From Karstenula rhodostoma CBS 690.94 (taxonomy: Eukaryota > Ascomycota > Dothideomycetes > Pleosporales > Didymosphaeriaceae): DNA of 64,000 nucleotides. The notes below the pieces were generated by a model. That model was given only the letters and a program-made list of their open reading frames with translations, searched no databases and had not been told where the DNA came from. This document shows, one piece after another, positions 10,036-22,403 of the stretch. Location of the stretch: assembly GCA_010093485.1 (NCBI GenBank), contig MU001495.1, forward strand, positions 1,383,470 through 1,447,469, read 5' to 3'. A program made the translations under genes and the position numbers. Positions within the stretch are counted from its first letter, which is position 1, and the number at the start of each line of letters is the position of its first letter.

Positions 10036-10792
10036 ACTTAGAACATGCTTCCAAGGGCCGCAGTCCAGGTCTAGATGAGAAAAGCCATGTCACGAGGAAA
10101 ATCGCACGCTTTCTGGAGCACGAGCGAAAGGCCGAGTCTGCGTATCATAAATGGGTGTCGTCGACTAAGTCCCATAAAAAATCTTCAGGCACCATGTTTG
10201 ATAGTCTGAGGTTGGGTGGGAAACCCGTTTTGTGTTACGGTTGTCACCCACGGTTCACCCAGAGATGGCGCTTACCCCACAAAACCCGTTGACGTGTCGC
10301 AGTCCGCCCGTTACGTAGGAACAGTGTCACGGGCCAATACGCGTGGCATACACGTTGAGGGCTCTTCGCGAAACACCCAAGATCCTGACTACGACGGCTC
10401 CAACTTATATACAGCGTGTAGCGCATCAGTCCATGTTCCGCGTAACACTATTGAAGGGCCCTAAATGCTTTGTAGCGCGATAATGAGGCCAAAAAACATG
10501 AGCATGCAATCTCCAGCGCGATAAGCTTCCATGTCGAACGAGACACCAGAGAGGCTTTTGGAGAGCGCCATGCTATCCTACCTGCTGTGTTTGTAAGGCC
10601 GCCTTGTCTCGACGATTCTTTCACAAGGAAAGACGAGTTCGCGATAACTAGCTCTCCACCAATTAGACTGTTTGTTTGCATTACGTAACGAGATGCGTCT
10701 CAGTAGCGCGACTGTCCTACATCGTCAGGCTACCTCCTTACCCTCCGCTCGATGATTTCTGCCAATCGCTACAAATCATTTTTGGATTCGAT

Positions 10793-12074
10793 ATGATCGC
10801 ACAGTCAGAGGCCTATATGATGCAGCTGCAGCTGTTAATCGAGCCCAAGGATACCCTTCGAAGGCACGGTTTCATCACAGCGCCTCTTACGGACGAGGAG
10901 CTTCTTTTGAAGCGAAGATGTCTAGGATGTGGAAAAGGTAACAGTGTTTGCCGCTCACACCTGATAGTAAACTAAGGTTCTACAGCAATGTCGCAAATCA
11001 AAGGCAGAGAAAGGACGGGCCCAGGCCATTCTATTTTGGCGCATGCAGCAAACAACGCTCTCGGCTCTTCATCAAATATGGCAGGCGCATCTCAGATACC
11101 TAATTCCGAATTCGATGCGCCGACGAAAAAGGTCGCGCCCGCCCCTAAGTTCAAGTGCAGATTTCATCCTGGCAAGGTCGAGTACAAGGTCAGACAAACG
11201 GGTATCTTTTCTTGCTCGAGGCAGTCTCCTGACACGATACTAGTACTGGACCTGTTGCGATCTGCACTGCACTGCCGACCCTTGCAGCGGCTCCGATTTC
11301 CACGATCCACGCGACGAGTCTCTCCTAGAGCTCGCCCGGCACCATCAACTCCACTTCACGCCTATCGTACACCAGGGTAGCCTGGACAGAGGACAAGACC
11401 TCCGGGTAGCTGTCGCTCTGGATTGCGAGATGGGTACGGCGGAATCTGGAGACACGGAGCTTATCAAAGTCACGCTGATAGACTACTTCACGGGGGAGGT
11501 TCTCGTAAACAACATCGTGGAGCCAGACGTACCGTTGCGACATCTCAATACGAAGTACTCAGGTGTTACTTGGGGTCATATGCGTGAAGCACAGAGGAAG
11601 CGAACGGGCTTGAAAGCTACCACAGGGGCGCGGAATGCAGTATGGAAGTTTGTTGGGGCGCAGACGATCGTTGTAGGACATGGGGTTCACAACGACTTGA
11701 GGTCGATGAAGTGGATTCATGAGCATGTTGTCGACTCATTTGTGATTGAGTCCAACATCAAGAAACGTAGGGATCTGAAAGAGAAAAGGGCCGAAGAGGA
11801 GGCGATTGCGAAGGCGAAGGCTGATGGAACTTACGTGGAGCCTGCCAAAGGGACTGCGGTACCGGGTGAAAGTGCGAATAGGGCTGACGTACCGCCGGTG
11901 CAGAAGACCAGGAAGAGGAAAGGAGGTGACCTGTCGCTCAAGACCCTGGTTGATAAGCGTTTAGGTCGAAAGATCCAACTGGGTGAGGGTACTACGGGTC
12001 ACGATTCTTTGGAGGATGCAATTGCGGCGCGGGACTTGGTTCAGTGGCATATCAATAACCCAGGTGCTGAGTAA
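10793..12074 (+). CDS. DEDDh RNA exonuclease (Rex/REXO1-like)
   Basis: Three exons by splice signals and phase: 10793-10937, 10986-11188 and 11244-12074, with introns of 48 and 55 nt, giving 392 residues. Exon 1 has the fungal N-terminal block LLLKRRCLGCGK; a Cys-rich segment follows across the second intron (EYK/YWTCCDLHC). The exonuclease domain shows Exo I LDCEMGT (Asp and Glu), Exo II VVGHGVHNDL and Exo III HDSLEDA, the four acidic residues and His of the DEDDh family. Known members trim 3' ends of structured RNAs such as 5S rRNA, tRNA and snRNA in nucleus or nucleolus. A Lys/Arg-rich insertion of about 60 residues separates Exo II and III. The ATG was chosen as the first in the frame that continues into the conserved block; another upstream exon is possible. 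Confidence 0.85.
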
Positions 12075-12273
12075 GGCTGTGGGAAGGATTGCTTGGCATT
12101 GGTGATTTCTTTACCACACCACTAAACGTCTGCTTACTTCAACGTCGCTATACGCCCAATACCCGGGTATGATCATTGGCGGTAGCGGATACAACCATGA
12201 CATGACATGACTCCGATCACTCCTGCACTCTTCGTCCCATGAGCGCAAGCCTATCTCCACCTTTCTCGCAGGT

Positions 12274-12989
12274 TCACTCTCCCTTCTTCGCCCTCAACTT
12301 TCTTAGCTCAACCTCAATCGCACTATCCACCTCCTTCTTCAGGCGTTTGTATAATCCCAGCTTGAACAGGGTTTCGTACCAGACGAACAGCGGTGCCAGA
12401 AACAACGCCTGCACCAGATTGTCCAGTAGCGCAGGCTTGCGTCTTTCAAACTTACCGTGACCGATGAATTGCAGGATCCAGGATACTATGTGCACGCCGG
12501 CAGCGATGGTGTTGGCTTTGGTGCGATCATACTTCGTTGCGAGGCTGTTAGCAAAAGCAGCACCTCCCAGAACGAGTGGACTAATAGTGGCGCCGGCAAT
12601 GTTGGGAGAGAGGACCAGGTAGAGGGTCGAGTATATCAATGAGGCAAGTGTTGCTACGTTCAAGGGCAGGTTGAGGCGCAATAGCATTGTTGGAGTGCGT
12701 AAAGCGGGCGTGTTGGTCAACTTTCCGATAAGTTAGCCACGAGTGATTGTACAAGGTATCGGACGTACGAGTATCTGGCCAGTTGCCAGAAGAAGCGGCA
12801 CACACGCCATGTGGATCGCGACATTGGTCTGGGTGAGGTCAGGTGGTGGTGAGACGAGGGTGTGGTGGGGAGGTCGCGCACAGGTTCGTTGTGGTAAGCT
12901 CCGTACTAGTGGGATGGTAAGTGAGCGCGCATGTTTATCCTATGGGCTTCACGCACGAAGACGAGCTGTTGCTTAAGATTAAAACCCAT
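12274..12989 (-). CDS. Mpo1-like membrane dioxygenase (DUF962 family)
   Basis: Four exons on the minus strand: 12957-12989, 12882-12905, 12769-12828 and 12274-12720, all phase 0, giving 187 residues. The first three are only 33, 24 and 60 nt and would be missed by simple ORF calling; joined they read MGFNLKQQLVF, YGAYHNEP, TNVAIHMACVPLLL, the canonical N terminus of the family. The long exon holds HIVSWILQFIGHGKFE, AllDNLvQAlflAP and several membrane helices. The conserved His residues (YHNEP, IHM, IGHGKFE) match the metal-binding set of yeast Mpo1, an ER Fe(II) dioxygenase that alpha-oxidises 2-hydroxy fatty acids from phytosphingosine breakdown. The function is inferred by family. Confidence 0.88.
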
Positions 12990-13736
12990 TGTCACGTTGT
13001 TATGAGTTGTCTTTAGGTATTGTCAAGGGATTGCGACCGACAACGCCACGAGCAACGCAATATGGGCACCAACAGATACACAAGAGCGAAGCAGAGGAGG
13101 TTGCACGAGTAGCAAGATACAAAGATACAGTAAGACGATGATGCGATGCGGCGTGATGTTATGCTGCTTACGCTGTACCGAGGCTAATCGGCATCAGATG
13201 GTGGGTCGCTCCCGCTTGACTGACATGTGGGTGCACGCTTAGCTCCTTCTAGTCTATCGGCCCGCGCTGCCACGACGTCACAACCGTTATTTTGTGGATA
13301 CTGTTGGGGCCTTAATCCAACGACTTGTGATTGTGTATTGCCTTCCTCACTACCTTGAACGTGCGAATCTTTAGCAGCCGCGAGGCGTGTATGTGAATGC
13401 CGAATCGAACTTGCCGGACCAGCGCGGAAGCTACGCCATGACGGCCCGACGCCGATGCGCTTCGTCTAGGATGGGAAGAGATGAACAATGGAATGGACGG
13501 AGGCGCATCACGGAGTCGTACATCCAAATCAATAACTGCTCAGTACGCAACATCACTGTGTAAATCCTTGCATTATCCAATGAGCGACTCACCGCCGTCT
13601 ACTTACGTACTACTACCAAGATGGGCCATCAGACAAAGCTGACCGGCCAGCATGTATCGCAGCCACGAGTTTATCGCTAGAGTTAATCCTTCGCGTAAGC
13701 ACAAACGAGTATCCCTCGCGAGGTGCCCGATCACGC
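12990..13736. other. Intergenic, nothing recognised
   Basis: Upstream region of the Mpo1-like gene and 3' flank of the sugar transporter. The frames here are short and lack family motifs. Confidence 0.5.
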
Positions 13737-16184
13737 CTAAGCTTTCACGCCAGTAACATCGGGAGATGGCTCGGTGTGGTGAATCTGGTCGAACTTGTAC
13801 AGGACGGGCTTCGCGAGGCCCTTCTTGCGGAGGACATACGTCTTGAACCACCAAGGCAGGTTCTGGCCAACCTGGTATTCCATGTGGGTGCGCGTCGGCA
13901 CGGCGAAGATGTAGTCGAGCTCTTCGAGTGTACGCTGCTTGGTCTCGGGCAGCCACAGGAAGCTGAAGATGGTTAGTCGTTTTATCGGTAGAGCTGTAGA
14001 GGGCTTACATCATGATAACGGCTACGATGTTCAGTCCGGAATAGAAACCGAAAACACCCTGCGCCTTCATAACCCGCAACATGGTGGGAAGGGTGAGCGA
14101 GAGCACGGACGCCCAGAAGTTATTGGTCGCCACAGCCCAAGACATACCCATCTCACGATGCGACAAAGGAAAGACCTCAGCGGAGTACGTGAACGGTACT
14201 GGGCCCATGCCTGGAGAGTAGAACGCGCCAAAGATGTATACGAACAAGGCGATCAAAGCCATGTGTGCCGTGCTCGTCTCCGGGATGTAGTAGCACATGC
14301 CTGCGACTAAAAGCGACCAGAACATGTTGGGGAAAGTGAACAGCAACAGTCCGCGGCGGCCAAAGGTATCGATTGTCCACACGGCTGGCCAAGCGAAGAC
14401 GAAGTTGACGAGGCCGAAACCGAATGAGGCGATGAGGGCAACCTTGTCGGTGGCGCCGCCCTCTCGGAAAATGGTGCTCGAGTAGAACGCAATGATGTTG
14501 ATTCCGCACATCTAAAGTTGGGGGTACAGGTTATTCATACGTACATTTTGTGAAGGGATAGAAAAATAGGGGGAGGGGAGGGGAGGGGAGGGGATTAAGC
14601 TGGGGTAGAGGTGCATGAGTAACATCAGGAAAATGCTGACATTGCTTGCACCTAGTGTCTAGAGCTTGTACCCCGAGCTTACGTACCTGCTGCCCAATCA
14701 TGACGATACCGGAGGCCTGAGTAGCACGGCGCACACGAGGGATGGTGAACAACTCCACGAAACGACTGAAGAAGTTGCTGCTCGGCATCAGGCCGACTTC
14801 CTTGACAAGGGTCTCCTCTTGAGCCAGGAGCGCGTGAGTGTAGTATAGATCGCGTGCAGCTTGAAGCGGGGTATTGCGGAGCCGAAGGAAAGACTTGTAT
14901 GCCTTGACATAATGACGCTTCTTCATCAGCCAACGGGGTGACTCTGGCACGAAATAAACACCGAAGAGGAGTGGAACAGCGGGGATGAACGCGGAGCCTA
15001 GCTGCAGCCGCCAGGCAATTCGACCAACATCCTGTTGACATGTCAGTAGCCTAGTTTACAATACACTCGGAACATCGACATACCATAACAACAAGATTAG
15101 CCACCGTGCCCAGGAAGATGCCGAACGCAGTCCATATCTGCCATGACATTACAAGACCGCCACGTACGTTGGCCGGTACATTTTCGGCGGAGAAGACAGG
15201 GACGGTCCTGATATGGTATTAGCAGCGCAAATGCTATAGAGTGGAGGCGGCAGGCACTTACACTTCTTTGAGGCCCATACCAACACCCAGCAGTACACGG
15301 CATGCTGCAAGCTGTCCCCAGTGTTGAGTAAGACCTGAACCGATGGGAGCGAGAACCGAGAAGATTGCAGCAATGAAAATAGTACCGCGACGGCCAATCA
15401 GGTTATTGATCGGGTCGGAAATCCAGGCAGTGAAGAGAGCAATGGCAATGTACGGACAAGAATTCACGAAACCGACGATCCAGCTGTTCTTGCGGCACAA
15501 AGCCGTATTCGCAGGGCTCTCGTCGCAGAAAGACGCGGGGCCGTCAGGGATACCAAATTGCTGGGCGAAAGTCAAGTTTGCACCGTTTGAGCCCGTCTGA
15601 TCCCAGCCTTGGATAGCCGCAGCGATGGAGTTGAGGATGATGGTCGCATACAGAATCTTGGGTAGCTTCCAGCGATGCGTGATTTCCTCGCGGAGGCAAA
15701 CACGGTCGTTCTCGTCAAGCTCCTCGATCTCATCAATCCGCGCGGGTGCTTGAGCGGCGAGCGCACCCTTGATGAGCAGCGGGGTGATGTCTTCCAGCTG
15801 GTACTCGCGCGCAAATCCTTCGACATCTGCGATCAATTGCTGTTTGGAAACGCCGACAAGGGGGTTACGAATCCTGTTGACGTTAGCGAAGCAATCAACA
15901 AGGACTTGCATGCAGTATCAACGCGAAGGGCCCTGAAACCGGCAACACAAAGACCAATAGTATGAGCACACGTTCTGTTCTGGGATTGCACTGGCAACCT
16001 ACTCTCCCTCGGTGTTGGCCGTCAACTGCGTAACGCTTTGGCGACGCTTCTCCTCGGTATCGGGGATGAAGCTACGACGCTCGGTAGGTCTACGGTGATG
16101 CAGTCAGCTTGCTGGAGCTTATGACGAGGTACAAAAGCTGTGAACTTACTCTGTGCCTGAGATCTTCTCGTTCTTGTCCGCCAT
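13737..16184 (-). CDS. MFS sugar/polyol transporter (SP family)
   Basis: Seven exons: 16150-16184, 16003-16089, 15262-15873, 15084-15207, 14687-15031, 14009-14511 and 13737-13962, with consistent phases, giving 643 residues. Sugar porter signatures seen: IGRRG in the TM2-TM3 loop, PESPRWL after TM6, DTFGRRG in the TM8-TM9 loop and [12 protein letters not shown] after TM12. A soluble N-terminal extension of roughly 100 residues (starting [10 protein letters not shown]) precedes TM1; this long-N subgroup occurs in filamentous fungi and is often annotated as sugar or inositol permease. Substrate unknown. It is predicted to act in the plasma membrane as a proton symporter. The intron between exons 5 and 6 contains a G-rich tract on the template strand. 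Confidence 0.92.
14569..14593 (+). repeat. GGGGA simple repeat, potential G-quadruplex
   Basis: Five G runs (5+4+4+4+4) are separated by single A bases inside an intron of the sugar transporter. The G-rich strand is the template strand of that gene, so the pre-mRNA carries the C-rich complement. Confidence 0.85.
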
Positions 16185-16257
16185 GTTTACGACAAACACG
16201 GTTCGAGGTGTTCAAGTGGGCGATCCAGTGGGGAGGTCGGTGACTGGGGGAGTCGTG

Positions 16258-16265
16258 TTTTTATA
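16258..16265 (-). promoter_or_regulatory. TATA-like box upstream of the sugar transporter
   Basis: TATAAAAA on the minus strand, 74 bp before the transporter ATG. Position and sequence fit a core promoter; the assignment is inferred. Confidence 0.4.
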
Positions 16266-17879
16266 AGCTGCGGGGATCCAGACAGCCGGTTGGGTTGAAA
16301 GCGGTCGGTGCATGTGCTCGCGTTGCAGTGCTTGGGTCACACACAGGGCGGAGGCTTTTTCTGGGCAAAAGGTGAAGGCATCGCCGCTCGGTTGGATACT
16401 GCAGCGATATCACGCGACGCCCCAGCAAACGCACCACTACACCCTCGATCCGAGCAGGCGTCAGCGATGCAACAGCTTCAAAATGCACACTGGGTAGGCG
16501 TGGTTGGCTTAGCGGAGTTTTGTTTCATTGGTTACACAGCTTCGAGGCTGCAGGGTGGCTGCGTCTGCGCGCCTGGGGCTTTGACCTCCGCAACTTGCCC
16601 CGCGCTCCAGCCAGTTCGTATGCTTGTCTCGAAGCGTGATCAAGTTCGAGAGGATTAGCAGACTCATTTTCACAGAGACAAGGGCCGACAGCGATTACCA
16701 GTTTCCGGAAACTCCAGCATGCGTTGCACCATTGGCAGCAGTATTCCAGCATCCATAACTTTCCTCATCCGCAAGTATACATCAACTGTGACTCAAGTGT
16801 GACAGCGTGCTTCTCTCTCTCGACCTACCAGAAGGGTCTTCGACATCTTCGTCTCGCAAGTACCAGCATGCCACATGGCGCGAGCAACAAAGGAACGAAC
16901 AAGCAGGCTAGCGATCGAGGTTCAACATCTCCGCACTGTGAGAACCCCAGACGATCATCTAGCGCTCGACCTACCCGAATCGGCTAAAGCGCGATGAAAG
17001 ACAGGACGACTTCAGCTACGCACAAATACTGCAATGTCGCATAGAGTGCAATCAGAGTTTGCCAGACCAAGCGAGCTATCTTGGCCTGAATAGCTATGCG
17101 CATCCATTGCTATCTACGTACGAAGCCATCTATTTCTGCCATCAGCTGCAAAGGCAAGGTTGCGGATAGAGAGACTACTGTTAGCACAATGTGTGGCAGA
17201 TGTAGGGGTAGCCTTTTCTCACCGGTTTTCGCTTTGGAGTGCAAGGGTCTTTGACGGCCATACGTATATATCCATTATGCAATATCGCCGATGCGATACC
17301 GTTCCTTCCAACAGAAGTCCGACCAAGACGTTGCGACAAGCATATACATCAAGCCTTTGGCTCCTTCGCACGTCTGCAATAATAGTACAGCGGCGCCTTG
17401 GCCCCCTACCTCTGCAGAGCTTGGACGCCGTCGATGGCTTGGGGTGAGCTAATGAAAATGACGCAAGGTCTTTCCTGCGCTGCTTTCCTTGCTTAGCACT
17501 GGGTGATTTTAGCTTACAAAGACACTGCAACAGCCACGATTGCGATCTTCGATGACCTCAGACAGCGAGGCAGCTCTCGCGAATCGTACCTACAGTGTAT
17601 GCACGACACGCACGGCTGGGTACCAGACGCCCGCGCCACCATGATCCTTATTCTCGGTCCGAATCAGCGTACGGGCTTCATGCACAGGGAGTGGATAATA
17701 CTCTTTCCACGTGAATGGACCAAGTCACAGACGTAGATACATCGATTCAACCCGATTGTAAGCTTTTATTACCCACCCCGTGTGCAGCGCTGCGACACCT
17801 ATACCTGTCCCAGCGACCGTGTCCCAACCAAGAGTTTACCGCGCAGTCTGCTAAGCCTTACTTACTTATTTAATCATTC

Positions 17880-17995
17880 ATCTACCTATTTATAACGCTT
17901 TCTTCTATATTACTTCCAGTCGGTAGTTTGTACTCTATCTATTACTTCACAAGACACCACTGTGTGGTTCGTGTCGATAATTAGAAAACCACCTA
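17880..17995 (+). repeat. Copy A of a three-copy degenerate coding repeat (RIP-like decay)
   Basis: In one frame this reads IYLFITLSSILLPVG then YFTRHHCVVRVDN, a stop, and KTT. The same string, better preserved, is found at 41697-41826 (minus) and 52641-52783 (plus). Differences such as CAG to TAG and GGA to AGA are transitions of the kind produced by repeat-induced point mutation. No intact parent is present in the window. Confidence 0.7.
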
Positions 17996-18324
17996 CCCCA
18001 TGAGAACGCTCTTCCATGCACGTGCGATATTTGCCAATGTCCACCGCAGGTTGCTGCTGGACGTCCAGATTTGTAGCCTCACCGCTAGCAGTTTCCCCCC
18101 TGAATGTGATGGTTCGTTCGTATTGGCGCTGTAGGGTGACATTTCGAATCGGTCATGCATGTCGGTTAACAATTTCCCGATCGATCCGAGCGCTCCACCT
18201 CTTAAGTGCTAGTAACTTCTGACCAACCGCGTCTCGCTGAGCAACTAATCTCCTCTTGGCGTCATCGATATTCCTACGCCTTGATTATTCGATCTCTGAT
18301 TGATCGTGCAGCGCGGTATACGAG

Positions 18325-19643
18325 ATGTGGGCATTGTCACGTAGTTACCAGATCCCGCCGACACGTGTCTCGAGGCTTTTCGCGCGTCCTTGCCGCTCCT
18401 TCTCTACCTCGGCTCATCTCGCCCGGTCCGAACACCACACGGGCACCACCCGACCACGCGTTGCCGTCTTGTACCAAGAGCTCGATCCACCTCTTATCAA
18501 TGGCGTCAGGAAGCCGAAAAAACCCGGTAGGCATCCCGAACACTATTCCATTCCGAGGGCAAATACTGACTTTTTACAGGCTACAAAGACTCGGGTGCGG
18601 ATATTGCTTATGTCCTGGTGCACCACTGCGGGCTGGACGTTGTGACGCCTTCATCTTCACCTGATCCTGCCAATGATTCGGATTGGGTTTTCGGAGATAC
18701 AGAATCTGGTATCATCTCTGCGGTCGAGCGAAAGGCAACCCATCTCTGGGCAAACACAGTTCTCTTCGCCAACCATCCTTTACAGACATCCGGGAAGCTA
18801 GATGAGGTAGCTAAGCATCTGAAAATCGTGGGTCAGCCGCCTAAGCTGGTCGAGTTGTACGATGACAAGAACTACGTCAATGGACTTCTGAGAGCAAAGG
18901 GATATTTCAGGCTACCTCCAGCGCAGCTTGTCCGGAATGAGCAGGAGCTTGAACATGTACTTTCGAAGCGACGGCCATATCCGGTCGTGGGTAAGCCCGT
19001 GCGAGGTCGGGGCAGCCACGGCGTAAAGGTATGCCGTTCGAATGAAGACCTCCTTCACCATTGCAAAGATTTGCTCAGCCAGCAGTCTTCTGTCATCGTT
19101 GAGGATTACCTTCCGGGAATAGAGGGGACCGTCACGGTGGTGCCTTTCAAGATTGATCATCAACGTGGATACTACGCACTGCCCGTAGTCGAGCGATTCA
19201 ACCACATAGACGATATCGCCCCGTACAGTGGTGCTGTAGCTGTCATGGAAAATTCGCGAGTCGTAACGAGGGAAGAGCATGAGCGAGATTTGACCTACAT
19301 CGACATACAGCAACAGTGTATGGAAGTTGCGCGGGAATTACAAGTCACGGCGCCAATCCGAATAGATGTGAGGCGAATCAGTAAGGCCAAGTCTTCACCG
19401 TTCGCTATGTTCGACGTGAACATAAAACCTGTAAGGCCGTTTGTTTTGTTGATTCTACCTCGAGGCATACTGATAGATGCGTAGAACATGACCGGACCAG
19501 GTCGGCCAGGGCGAGAAAACCAAGCAAGCTTGACAGCACTAGCAGCTGCTGGTGATGGGTCAGACTATGCAGACTTGCTATTGAGGATACTGCAAGGCAG
19601 CAGCACATTGTACGATTGGAGAAAGGTCGAACCACCGAAATAG
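18325..19643 (+). CDS. ATP-grasp domain enzyme, probable mitochondrial
   Basis: Three exons: 18325-18526, 18580-19430 and 19485-19643, giving 403 residues. Residues 1-35 are Arg/Ser-rich with few acidic residues (MWALSRSYQIPP, then RSFSTSAHLARS), a typical mitochondrial presequence; this is a prediction. The core is an ATP-grasp fold of the D-Ala-D-Ala-ligase/glutathione-synthetase type: PVVGKPVRGRGSHGVKV (nucleotide-binding lysine and Gly-rich loop), IVEDYLPGIEGTVTV (hinge), and FDVNIKPNMTGPGRPGR (metal-binding Asp and Asn), the last split by intron 2. Such enzymes join a carboxylate to an amine or thiol with ATP. The substrate of this fungal group is not known to me. Confidence 0.82.
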
Positions 19644-20220
19644 AAAGACACGAAGAACACCCGTTTCGATATGCTTTATTCGCATGTACCATTAGTTGTA
19701 ATAGCGAGCGGTCGTATATAGACATCCAAGATTTGTTCTGGCTTAGTAATACATGTCCCACTCGTAGATAGCATTCGCTATGTGCACTCGTGGACTGACC
19801 GGGCACAAGTGTGGCGCACAAGATTCCTTCCGAGACGTTGAGACCCTTGGCCCACGTTACATGTACTATAGGCTAAAGGCGCGCTACCAATATTCGCATT
19901 CGCCGCCCGGATGATCACTATGGAAAGGTGGTAGAAAAGTTGGAGCGCTAATCTACCGGGAAGTGGTGGTCGCCTGTTGTCGAATCGGCAAGTGATATAC
20001 ATGCATGTTTTTTGGCCATTTGCACGATCAACTTCACACTGCAGCTCATGTATGGCATCAATGTACATGATTCGATGTGATAGAAAGGTGCACGTCAGTA
20101 CCCTAGTGCTCGGTATGGTGTTCTTGTGATATAGATGCGCGCGGCTGGTCCGCTGATCAGGACTATTTACAACTCTTGTTGAGTGACCCCTCGCTGAATC
20201 GACCGTACTTCACGCCGAGA
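19644..20220. other. Intergenic, nothing recognised
   Basis: 3' flank of the ATP-grasp gene and upstream region of the rhodopsin-domain gene; no convincing frames. Confidence 0.5.
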
Positions 20221-21444
20221 ATGGCGGGATCGCCAGCAAGGACACTACTCATTGTTACAGCTTTTCTTTTCTTCGTGATCTCGTCTCTGTTCAGTGGGCG
20301 CATATACCAAAGAGTCAAGCAAAGACGGTTTCGATGGGACGACTACACCATCACACTAGCTACTGTATGTTAACCACTACTGCAAAAACTACTGACTGAC
20401 TCCAAGCAGCTTCTTGCACTCATAGAATGGTCTCTTGTTATAGCTGCGACCACGTATGGCCTCGGCAATAACACCATCTCATCTTTACGATACCCTAGAC
20501 TTCACGCCCACCATCTTCTTTTAGCTTCAGAACTCGTATGTATACCCACTACAGCGTTTGTCAGGATCAGTATTGCATTCGCGCTCCTCCACTTTAAGCA
20601 AGGTCGTCCATGGCGGATCACGCTCTCCCTACTTATCGCTGCGCAAGTCGTCTTTTGTATCATCAATGTGGTATTCCTGGTAGTGCAACGTATACCACTG
20701 GATTACATATGGAACGAACCGATCCACAGGGATGTTGTATATACCGCCAGCAGCGCAGTACTTGCAAGTCAATACGTACATGCTGGTGTCGGTACTACTA
20801 CAGATTTTATCTTTGCCTTGGCGCCACTATCTTTCGCACAGGCAGGATTGATTCCGACTCGCGAGGGAATTCTGGCCATTCTACTCGTGATCTTATGTCT
20901 TCTGGCGACAACGTGTAGTATCCTAAGGATCACGCTACTCAAATCATACGCAGCCTCCAGTGACGCCCGACAGGACGCTATGCAAATCACTCTGTGGTCT
21001 CTTCTCGAAGTCCAAGTCGCTCTCATAGCAGCAAACATCGCCTCTTTCAAATCCATTCCGCCGCCACCTCCTCCTCCTTCCCACCACTACCCTTCTGCAA
21101 GGAGGCGCCGCCGAGGCTTAAAGTTTTGCGGCACTTCCTCCTTCACACACACCGATTCGTACCAGATTCCTTCGCTCCAGCTCTCGCTCACGCAGTCGCA
21201 CAAACGTGGTCTAGGTCTCGACACGAACGTTTCGTCTTTGACGGGGTCTTCGACGCTCAAACGATCACGCAGTGAAGAGATCATCTGGCCGAGGGAGTAC
21301 AAAGTCGAGGGGAGCGATGAAGATGGGGATGATAGTCCATTCCAGCAGATGATTGCTGCGAGAGGGATTTTGATGACAACCGAGCTGGATGTGAGGAGTG
21401 AGGTGTTGAGCCGGGTTGAAAGTAGTGATGGAGAGAGCGAGTAG
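20221..21444 (+). CDS. Fungal rhodopsin-domain (PTH11/SAT4-like) seven-helix membrane protein
   Basis: Two exons, 20221-20364 and 20410-21444, giving 392 residues. Seven hydrophobic segments are readable, from TLLIVTAFLFFVISS near the N terminus to LLEVQVALIAANIASF near residue 270, with the family's RFRWDDYTI motif between TM1 and TM2. No CFEM domain is present. The cytoplasmic tail is about 110 residues with a polyproline run, basic RRRRR and an acidic, Ser-rich end. Members of this group are putative plasma-membrane receptors; Magnaporthe PTH11 senses surface cues. Ligand and role here are unknown. The first ATG in frame was used, since the preceding in-frame codons have only TTG. Confidence 0.8.
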
Positions 21445-22403
21445 AGAGGATGCGAGGAGGGAAGAATGGACAATATCAGAGGACAGTGAGGGTGGAAGAG
21501 ACGATTGGGATGCAGTATAGTACATGTACATTTTCAATTACATTCCTACTCTGTTTGAATTTATACGTTGACGTTGCCCGCTTATAACGGACCCCGTACT
21601 TGTCAAAGGTCAACTTTTCTGGCATCATAATTACTACTTGTGACGAGAGTGAGTGAGCTACCCGTCACGAGTCCTCTTACTGCTGATTGAGTGCATGCAC
21701 TGGACTGTGCCAGACCTTTACTCCGTAATTGAATGACCCCATGCTGCCTTATCCTCATCAAACGCAACCCTCATACCTTGCTCGCTGTGTCTTCCAATGT
21801 GACACCTATTCTTAGTTATTCGCTGGAAATCTCGTGTTGTGTTAAGAATCTTGGACTTAAAGTAGTAGTGAAATACTTTAAGTAGGATAACGGAAGTCCT
21901 CCTGTGGCAGCGACTGCTCGATCGATATTTGGAGCTGCTACTAACGTCACAGGAGGTGGATGAACAAGTTATCGTGGATATGCACATTGTCTATCACGCG
22001 ACGCAATATCCTCGCGAAAAAAGCATATCCCGTTCGAACTGGTCAAAGGCCTACGCTGGTGCCCAAACAGGCAAAAAACGAGTATACTCCATGATAAGAT
22101 GATCCGCCATGGTCGCGAAGCAGATTCTCCAGTCTTTAAGAAAGTGAAAAACTGGATGTAGGTCCTCGAAATGGAATGGCGTGTGAAACCTATTGCATCA
22201 CCATCAGAATATTTCCACAGCATTCACGTAGCTTCGTCAGCAGGTATCTATGACTTACGGATAACGACAGAACGTAGACTCACCACGGTACCCCTCTGGC
22301 CGTCCGTTCGCAAAACTCAAGCCCGTCATAACATAGTCTCTGGACTTAGACATCCTCTCGTCTTACTTTCCAGTTGGCAGCTCCTCATACGGCGTTGCGT
22401 TTC
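21445..22403. other. Intergenic, nothing recognised
   Basis: About 1 kb with short frames only. It forms the 3' flank of the rhodopsin-domain gene and of the F-box remnant, which converge here. Confidence 0.45.

Larger units (their letters stand above)
9060..10792. other. Gene-free stretch with tandem repeat and MITE
   Basis: No supported gene. It holds the 81-bp degenerate tandem repeat (about 9706-10035) interrupted by a foldback element (9817-9957), and possible older repeat units to the left near 9325. The last 300 bases are the upstream region of the exonuclease gene. Confidence 0.6.
16185..18324. other. Gene-poor interval of about 2.1 kb
   Basis: No frame with family motifs on either strand. 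It contains the transporter promoter at the left end and a decayed repeat-family copy at 17880-17995; the surrounding sequence around 17740-17960 is visibly A+T-rich. Probably ageing transposon-derived or non-coding DNA. Confidence 0.5.

Noticed and set aside
10205..10295. Imperfect inverted repeat AACCCGTTTTGTG / CACAAAACCCGTT suggesting a second small element
   Set aside because: Arms mismatch at two of 13 bases, are not flanked by a target duplication, and the loop is unstructured.
13737..21444. Secondary-metabolite or nutrient gene cluster around the sugar transporter
   Set aside because: No polyketide synthase, NRPS, terpene cyclase, P450 or pathway regulator is near; the neighbours are unrelated genes.
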